A DNA stretch of 10,941 nucleotides, from contig NAOQ01000266.1 in the NCBI GenBank assembly GCA_002751075.1, positions 43,396-54,336 on the forward strand, given 5' to 3'. Below are positions 1 through 9,000 of the stretch, one piece after another. Under the pieces are notes generated by a model. That model worked only from the letters and a program-made list of their open reading frames with translations, searched no databases and was not told the origin of the DNA. The stretch comes from Ichthyophonus hoferi. Lineage: Eukaryota > Opisthokonta > Ichthyosporea > Ichthyophonida > Ichthyophonidae. The position numbers were made by a program, and so were the translations under genes. Within the stretch, counting starts at the first letter, position 1. Every line of letters begins with the position of its first letter.

Positions 1-22
1 TCAGATTTCTCGAAGTCATTTT
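1..22 (-). CDS. Partial downstream exon at the left edge
   Basis: An acceptor CCTGCAG lies directly upstream, and the 22 bases read in phase 0 as KMTSRNL. The phase fits the donor of unit A exon 13 across a 336-bp intron. The piece is too short to tell whether it begins a third module, a linker or a catalytic domain. Confidence 0.6.
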
Positions 23-3000
23 CTGCAGGCTGTGATTCTGGTGTCTGATAAAGTAGAGAGGATTAGGTATATGCATTAGATATACATATATATATAGTCA
101 AGGATAAAACATTGTTGGTTCGTTATTAGTGTGTTTCATAGTATAATATAGTATAGAATAGTAGGGTAGAATAGTATAGATTAGGGCAGAGTATAGTAGA
201 GTATAATACGGTGTATTGTATTGTATATCATTTAAAATTATTTAACTATCCAGTTATATACATCTACGTCTCAATTCGTTAAAACATGCAATCCCAATTT
301 TAAAAAGTAATGGGAAAAGGTAATTAATTTATATTAATACCAATCCACAATTTCATACCTTAGAGTAGCGTTCAGCGTCATTAATCAAGAGATCGTTAAT
401 ACTTTGACGAATCAGAGAAAGCCACGACTTTAATTCATCCTCTATTAACCACACACAACCACTAAATTAGTATGATTAAACATATAATAGTAGTATGGTA
501 TGGCATGGTAAGATATGATGATAGTGCAAGCATAGTTATAGTATATATATATATATAATTATTTAATAAATCGTAGGCTATAATATAGTTAGAGTATAAT
601 ACAGCTACGGGATAGTATAATATAACCAGGACATACATATACACAAATACACACCTGAATCCACTGAGAAAATCCAAGATTTGGTCATAGATACAAGTCT
701 AAAGCAATACTTGGATGAGTCATAATGGTCCTCCTTGACGGTACAAGTAAGAAGGCTGACTGGGACTGTGGTAGTGCCATCCTGTATAGTGGAAGGTAGC
801 ATAAGTAGGTTGTCTTAATGGTTTGCGGCAATCGGATAATCTGGAAAATTCTACAATACATGTGTAAATCATCATTTTTTTTTGGTCATAAATTATTAGT
901 CATTCTAGCTTTATATCTATATCTACATGAGTCGATATAACTGTACGTGTAATTCAAGTATATATAATAAAATAGTATAAGAGTAACATAATACAATAAG
1001 ATACCTATGTGGGTGTACTCCGATAAACCCTTTCTGCAGTAGTATCACCTATCTATAGGAATCCACCAAATACAACAAAAGAAGTATTGCTAGCCACACA
1101 TAGGCAAAGATATAAAGGTATATTAAGAGATAGATATAAGTATAGGTAGGGGGGCAGGGTAGGATGCTTACAGGGGAGTTCTTCAAGTAAAACATTCCAT
1201 TGTCAAGAATGGCCCAACGTTTCTGCCAAGTCCTTAGCTGTTTACCTAACTTATATATCCATCCTGCCTTGAAACATAGGTTACGTACAGTGGATCCTGT
1301 GGATAAAAAGAAGATGAGGGCATGTACGCAGTATAGTTATGTGAATATATCGTGTATATATATGTAGAATAGAGGACTGTACATATGAAGTACTTTATGT
1401 ATATGTATTAAGATAATATACACAGACACAAATACATATATATATACACATGTACATACACGCATATACAAAAACAAACACCCCAGCCCTACCTGACAAG
1501 TGCGATGCCCGGCTGGAGCTACGACTTCCATTACTAAGACGTCTTCTGTCCCTTTCAGGCCTAAGTTTGTATCTTAGATCAGACTGCAATCTCTCTAAAT
1601 CTTGTCGCTCCTCAAGATGGGCTTGGTTCCACTGTACCCCGTCATCCAATTATGTTAATGTTTTAATAACCTTATATGGCTTTTGTTAATAATATATAAA
1701 ATGAAAATTTGTGTGTGTATGTGTATGCGTGTATATATGTATGATGGTATAGAAATACAATTCTATCAACCCACGGCCTCTTAGGTTGTTTATTCTACAA
1801 TAGAATAAAAATAGAATAGATACATATATAGTGGAAGGCAACAATATGCATATATATACATACCAGCTCTATACTACTAGTTACAACTTCCATCTCATCC
1901 TTGACTGATGTGACGATCGCCAGTCCCTTGGTAAAATAGTCCAGAGTACTTGCATACAGTTCCACCTGCAATGTATATGTGTGTATGTAATAGTATATAC
2001 ATATATAGGTATGGTATTAGTGTGCATTGCTATTCACAACTCGCAAATATTTATTTTAATGCCTCATTTTAAAATCCACTCTAAAAATTCATCCAATTGG
2101 CTTAGCCCTTTACATCCAGCCACCCAATTAAAAAGAACAATCTAACATATTAATATATCAGTATTTATTCATATGCTCTATGTCTCTTAATTCAATATAC
2201 TTTTGATCAAACTTATTTTGATCTCTTTAATTAAATTAATATTTGACCAATGCAATCCCACGTTATAAATTAAATGCAAACACCCCTATATACACTCATT
2301 CAGAAGGAGGGCTAGAAAGTAGATACGTACGAGTTCAGTAAGGAAATCAATCTCTTTTTTAAAAGCGGCGTCCTTGATCTTCAACAGATATTCACATGTT
2401 TCTAGTTGTACATTCAATCTGTCTCTATCGGAATTAGAAGAACCAAACTGTATAGGAAAAATAGAAGGAGGATAAAGAGAGAAGGAGAGGGTAGGAGAGT
2501 AAATTAGAACAGGATCATGGGTCACATGGGATACGATGGTGTTTCTATGTTTGTGTAAATGCTTTGCCATACATACAACTATATCTCTGTTATGTGTATG
2601 TATGCATGTATGTACTGTACTGAAGCTAAACTACTAAACTAGCGTACATATATGCCTACAGCCATGGAAACATAGGTATATACATATGCCCAGTTATCCA
2701 ACGTGAATATATGTATCAATACACTCTGCCACGTACATCGGGTCGAATTCTCTTCAGACTCAGGAATCCTCCTCTCCACCTGGACATGTTCTTCTCATAG
2801 CCACGTGACAGCTCCTATTAGTTGAACCCCGTGCTAATTAGTGATAAGGTACCAATAATATCAAATAAAAGCAATGAGACAGGATAAGTAAAGAGAACTT
2901 ATAGAAAGGCTACATTCAAACCAAGTAAAGGCAATAAAAGAGAATGTATACGCAATTGTACAATAATATACTTTATATAACAATATAATAATATAACAAT

Positions 3001-6000
3001 ATAAATCGAGTCAATGAAAAGGCCACATTAAACCTACCGATGACTCCCCGGAATGCTTCATCATTCCTTCTACAGCGTGTAGGGCCATCTTGGTTTGCGT
3101 CGAAAACTGTTTAAATAAGAGGACCAATGAGTAAATAATTCTTCAAACTATAGTCTTTTTAAAATTATATTAATATAATCAAATACACCTACTACCTACC
3201 TATATAACACTAAACATGTATAATAAGCAAACGGGAAAGCTCTTTAGAACGATAGAGGAGGAAAAAGATAGGAGAGAAACATCTCATCACAACACTGAGC
3301 CTTACACAAGAGCTCCGGAGGTCAACCAGGTCCTATAGGGGAAAGAGAGAGTTAGAGCTTTACAGTAGGGAAAAATACTGGATAAAGTAGGTAGGAAGAT
3401 GGTGAAAAACTATATCAAGTGACTAGTCCTTGCCGTATTAATAACACTATATCCTATTGAATGTATATGATTATCCAGTCTAAATTAATTGTAAGAGCAG
3501 GCAATGTTGGCACATCAGTATATAACTATTCTACTATATTGTATATTGTTGAGTGTATAGTATAAAATATGGTGTTTAGTATATAGTATAATGTGTTATA
3601 TAGTATCATATCATTATATGATGCTATATTTGAATTCATCTTGCTAAACCTATTCCAAATGTATAATTGGCTTTAAAGTCACAGGTTATACGTCATATCA
3701 TTCAAACAACCAATAATATACTGGCATCTGAGATCCAGGATATAACTTACCTTATGTAGGTTGGATAAGCCGCTGAGCGTGTCCGCTGTATAACAAGAGA
3801 AGGAGAGTGATAATAATAAAGTTAAAAAGAAAAAGAAAAGATCAGGAATAGATAGAATGTGAATGAGGTAAAGGGTTGGGAAAGGCAGATTGGATTAGAT
3901 TGGATTAGATTAGAGATATGATTGGATAAAAATCACGGTACGTTCTTTGTAACCTGCTACAAACACCAATATAGACTGACCAATGGCCCACAGCACATAT
4001 AATATGTACAATATATATAAAACATACATATTTAATAGCAATTATAGTTGGGCATTGTGCAAGGTATTGCACTACTGCTTACTAGAGGTTAGCCCTCGGC
4101 GCCATGAAGATGTTTAAAGTGAGAGCAAATGTATGTTATCTATAAGTAAAATATTGGGGGAAAACATTAAGACTATATATGTTGTAATATCTATGTGATA
4201 TAACTGGCTAGCTCTTACCTAGAGGTTTACTCTCTTGGCAGTTACCAATCAGTTGAAGCTGCTCGGACAAAGACCGTTCCTCGTCAATCATCTCTAGATG
4301 AGGGAGGGAGAGGGAAAGGGAGAGGGGGAGAGAGAGGGGGGATATAAGTGAGAAGTGGGGTGTGATAAGCTCCTTATCGAGTACCCATAAAAATTTAAAG
4401 TGTTTTAATATTAATAGCACTGGCGTGATTGGAGAGCATTAAAAATAAAGCCAATTACTAGGCGATCATCTTACCCTCTAGAGTGTCTCCCATAATCTTG
4501 ATGGTCTTGGCCACCTTTTTAATATGTGCTTGATCAGCACTGCTCCTCTGTATGGATAGAGTGGGTATGTTAGGCAAGGGTTTAGAGTTGAGGTAGATTC
4601 ACGTTGTATAATATGATATACTATCAACTCCTAGAGAGATTAATAGATAGGTCAAATAATAATAAAGTATAATAAAATATAACAAGATAATATAATATAA
4701 CAGAAAGAAAATTCGCTAATACATTTATACTTGAATATCAATTTATATTATAAAACACACCAACACATACATAATACAAAAATATATGTATACTATCATA
4801 CGTATATACATAGATACTATTGCATACCTCATCAGCCCTCTCCAACAGACTCTTAATTAAACTATAGCGTTCTACCGCTCCTTCACTGGGGTTGACCATC
4901 TGTTCCTTTACTAAATCTAAAAACCTCTGTTCCAGCTCAGACCGTGGAATACCTTCATAGACAAAAGCCTTTTCCGTGGGTGCCAACGACTGCAAAAGAA
5001 AAATTATTATATATTCTCATAACAAAATCTAACATGATCATAACATACTAGTAGTACTTGCAGCATAGGAATGAGGTGGTTTGCGTAAAATTATTGTGTA
5101 TAGTATATAGGATGTGTGCATGTCTTGTAGTTTGTAATATAGTAAAAATGTAGTACAGGCAGACTTAATAATTCATTAACATACATGCATACGTCATATG
5201 TACGTACCTTGGAATCATAATCCTTATTGAGCACATCATTAATATTTTGACGAATAGCACTCAGCCAGGAATTAAGTTCTTCCTCTGAGAAACAAGATCA
5301 ACCAATAATATTAGATAACCAGTTATATACTATCTTATGTAGAAGTATGTATGATAGTATGAATGATAGTGCAATAGTATGATAGAATCTAGGTAGGTAA
5401 GCATTTATATATACTTACTGCTTTCGACGTAAAATTGGAAAATCTTCTGTGGTGTAATTACACGGAAACCATATTGAATGGCATCGGAGGGTGGGTCCTC
5501 TCGTACTGTGCACGTCACTAGGTTGATGGCAAACAAAGTACTGCCATCCTATAGGGTATGATGTGTATGATGGTATGTAGATTAGTATATAGATTGGTAC
5601 AAAAGTATGATAGAACAAGAGTGTAATAGTACAATAATCTCTACAACTACACACAGTACCATAGATATAATACTAGATAGAGAGATAAGTGCGTACCGGC
5701 GAACTCTTGATGTAATAGACACCCTTTTCTATCAGGATCCATCTCTTCTGCCACGTCTTTAACTGCTTGACTTGCTTGTAGATCCAGCCTGACTTGGTAT
5801 TTTCAAACCGTGTAAAGTTGGCTGTGGGATAGAGGAGAGTGAGTGGGAGGGGAGAGAAGGGAGATGGCATGTATTATGTAGAATATCATACAGATAACGT
5901 AGTATATAGTACATATAATACATATACTTACCATTGAGGTTGCCAGGTATGCTGGTTACGCTTGGGGTACTCATTCCTTTCGTGTTTCGCTCTGATTTCT

Positions 6001-9000
6001 TCCTGCTTTTCATCTCAGTCTGCAATCGAACCAAATCTTTGCGTTCCATGTGGTGTGCTTGAGTCCACTATATGTATTATACCAATCATGTTAATGCTTT
6101 AATATATATATATTATATTATTGGTCTATATCAAGTAACCCATACAAATAAAATATTCACGAGATAAAATCGAACTAACTAATACCTCCAAATAATAAGA
6201 AAAATAAATGATACAATCATGAAATGTCATGATTAATCAGTCAATAAATAGAGAAAGAAATACATGAAGCAGAGACAAACAGAAATAATGGTATTATATA
6301 TGTATCTATATTATCCTACGCTCTTAAACCATGCTATTGGATTAACCTTGATAAAAAAGAATCTTTTAATGAAACGGCAATTTTAAAAATACAAAAAAAA
6401 TAGTAGTGGACTATTCGCCTTGAAAGCAATGCATTAAAAAATAGTGTGCTTATGTATACTAAATCTTTACAAAAAATATATCCTACTATAAAAAATACAA
6501 CTTAAAAGTGGTGAATGGTAGGTAATACACCACGTACCACTGCAATATTCTTCCTGACAAGGTCCATTCCCGCTCTTCTATCCAAAATTATCTCCATTCC
6601 CTTCTCAAAATACACTTGTTCAGCCTGGGCGAGTCCGATCTATATTGATTGTATGTAGGTAGATAGATAGATAGGTAGGGAGGTAGGTAGATATGGGTTA
6701 GGTATGGTGTTAACAAGTACAATACACTGTAAATATTTAGAGGTATATTTACCTTGCATCTCTTTACAACTTTTGGATCTATCTATCCAACCCTACCATT
6801 ACATAACTTTTCTATCTATTTGTTTTTATTAATATAACTCGTAGCCCTATCTCACTTCCCTCAGCTTTTGGCATATCTATATCATAAATACGTATGAATT
6901 ATTAATGAAAAGTCCAATATACTTTAAACATACTCAAGTACATACATGCATACATATATAAACGCACATACAAAACTAATAACGCAGAGGGTATACATAC
7001 AATTTCCCTTAAGAAGTCAATCTCTTGCATATACTTGGCGTCCTTAATCTTTATAAGATACTGGCAGGTCTCTAACTGCACTGCCACCTTATCTCTCTCT
7101 AAAACACCAGGCTGAAAGTAGAGGGAGGGATGTAAATGAGAAACAAGAATGAAAGTATGTGTGGGTTGCACAGGATATTGTAAAGTGTTCATCTACGTAA
7201 ATATAGGTGATATGCTAATATAATATAATATAATATAATATAACATAATATAATATAAAGCATAATAGAATGCAACAGAATGTAGTAATAGCAATAACAA
7301 TAATAATAAGAAAATAAATTATTTTACCTCGGGCTTCTTTGGTCTGACACTCCAGAACGCCTTCCATCTTGTAATACTCTTTTCATAGCCGTACGAAAGC
7401 TCCTATTGATTTAAAATCATGTAGTTATGTTAGTAATACAAGTAACAATAAAATTTTAAAGTTAACAAGTAATAAAAACACCCATATAAAACCACATATT
7501 TATATTAGTTGTATTAGTGAGGCAAGAACCAATAATCATAATATAAATTTTTAAGAAAGTAAAACAAAAAGTGCAATTTTACCCACCGATGACATCGTCT
7601 GACGTTTTGCCATTCCTTCAACGGCACGAATCGCCATTTTGGTTTGCTTTCCTAACTGATAGATAATGGCTTATTAGTTATTGTGTTTATATATATATAT
7701 ATATCATTTATAATTTTATAAGGTATTGATTGATAGGTATTGGTTGGTTGCTGCATTAAATCTATGATCAATGGTATAAGGTTCATCTCGATTGATTGGA
7801 TTGACTAGAAAATGGATATGGGAAAGATCAGATAGAGGAACGGAGAAGAGAGAAGAAGGGAGATGTAGCTATAGAATATAGTATAGCTTAATGTGATGTG
7901 TAGTATAATATCATATAATATCACTGAGCCTACCAATGCATAATAGATAGATATAGGTAGGACATGAAAGGATACTTACACACTCGTCCCGAAGATTAAA
8001 GAGCAACTGGAGGAAGGAAAGAGTATAAGTTTGGTAATAGAGCATTTCAGTATAGTAGAGTTTTAGATTGCTTTTCATAAGACATTTTTAAAAATAATTG
8101 TAATGTTTTTATGATAAGATTGAAATTTTAATGTATGTATGTATATAGATAGGCTATAATGCAAATATAATCAACCACAAGCCTTATACATTTACTAGGG
8201 TTCGTATTTTATTATATAAAAACGACTTAATTCCATGGTTAAGCTAGAAAGATACGGTAACATATAAGGTTAGAGTATTAAAAAAAAAAGATAGATAGAT
8301 AGATAGATAGATATAAATATAGAAACAATACTAATGTATTCCAAAATAGCTGCATGCTTACAGGTTATAAAACTACATAAGTCTATATTTTTGAGTATGT
8401 ACGTAAGTAGGTATGTGATATATATATCCAATAAAATGAATGTATTAAATTTTATCTCTATGGTCAGCCAACCATGTAACGCCATTAAAAAAATAGTTTA
8501 ACTCTATTGGGACTCGATAGAACCTGTGTGAAACATTCATACCACGTTTTAACCTACAACACCTATAATACTCATAAATATATCATGCAATATATATACA
8601 TAATGAAGTGTTGTATAGATCCAATCAAATTGTTTACAATATAACCCAACACCAAAACATTATTATATTGTTGATAATTACTATCTTTCTCGCTCATCTA
8701 ACTACACTACTATATCTTATTTTATGACACTATATAAATCATCCTACCCTGTGCAACTGAGATAGACCCATTAGAGTTCCAGCTGTAAGATAGGAAAAGG
8801 GAGAATAGCAATGGTAATAATAATAAGAATAATAAAGTTGAAAAGAAGAAGAAAAAGATAGGAAGTGGTGGGATGCGGGAATTGGATTAGAGATAAGATT
8901 CAATACAAATCACGGTAATTTCTTTGTACCCTGTTACAAACACTAAACATATACCGACCAATGATGGCCCACAGCACACATACTATGAACAATATATGTA

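Larger units (their letters stand above)
3786..4218 (-). other. Conserved paralogous intron 3 of unit A (433 bp)
   Basis: It aligns along nearly its whole length with the matching intron of unit B. Identical collinear stretches are 4070-4097 (28 bases), 4131-4153 (23 bases), 4102-4120 (19 bases) and 3985-3997 (13 bases). Length differences are not multiples of three and both strands lack a shared open frame, so it is not a hidden exon. A conserved enhancer, an intron-encoded RNA or a gene-conversion tract would each explain it. Confidence 0.75.
359..4989 (-). other. Unit A: second BAR-PH module (13 exons)
   Basis: This is the second duplicated 13-exon block. Exon lengths in order are 162, 73, 75, 35, 27, 69, 78, 117, 102, 139, 125, 127 and 83 bp, with the same phases as unit B at every junction. 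It encodes residues 426-829 of the composite protein. Protein identity to unit B looks like roughly half by eye. It is highest in exon 3 (shared CQESKPL), exon 6 (QTKMA, AVEGM), exon 8 (VQLETC, KIKDA, EIDFL) and the PH exons (TWQKRW, TCTV, SWLS.IRQ.IND). Confidence 0.85.

Noticed and set aside
1450-1689. Plus-strand open frame of 79 codons
   Set aside because: It lies antisense over unit A exon 10 and its splice flanks; the minus-strand exon has matching phase, splice sites and a paralogue, so this is a shadow.
4066-4210. Box C/D or H/ACA snoRNA in the conserved intron
   Set aside because: I found no convincing TGATGA/CTGA pair, nor an ANANNA plus ACA arrangement with two proper hairpins, on either strand.
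3786-4218. Hidden alternative exon as the reason for intron 3 conservation
   Set aside because: Gaps between the two copies are not multiples of three and no frame stays open through the conserved blocks in both.
4990-5207. Boundary between two separate tandem genes
   Set aside because: There is no stop or polyadenylation context after unit B and no start codon at unit A; phases agree and the gap is a normal intron size. Kept only as an alternative needing transcript data.
8270-8485. Minus-strand open frame rich in Ile/Tyr/Leu looking like a membrane peptide
   Set aside because: It is the translation of GATA and TA-rich intron sequence, with no splice partner or homologue in the other unit.
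8007-8747. Transposon insertion explaining the enlarged intron
   Set aside because: No terminal inverted repeats, target duplications or coding remnants are visible; only an A run and GATA repeats.
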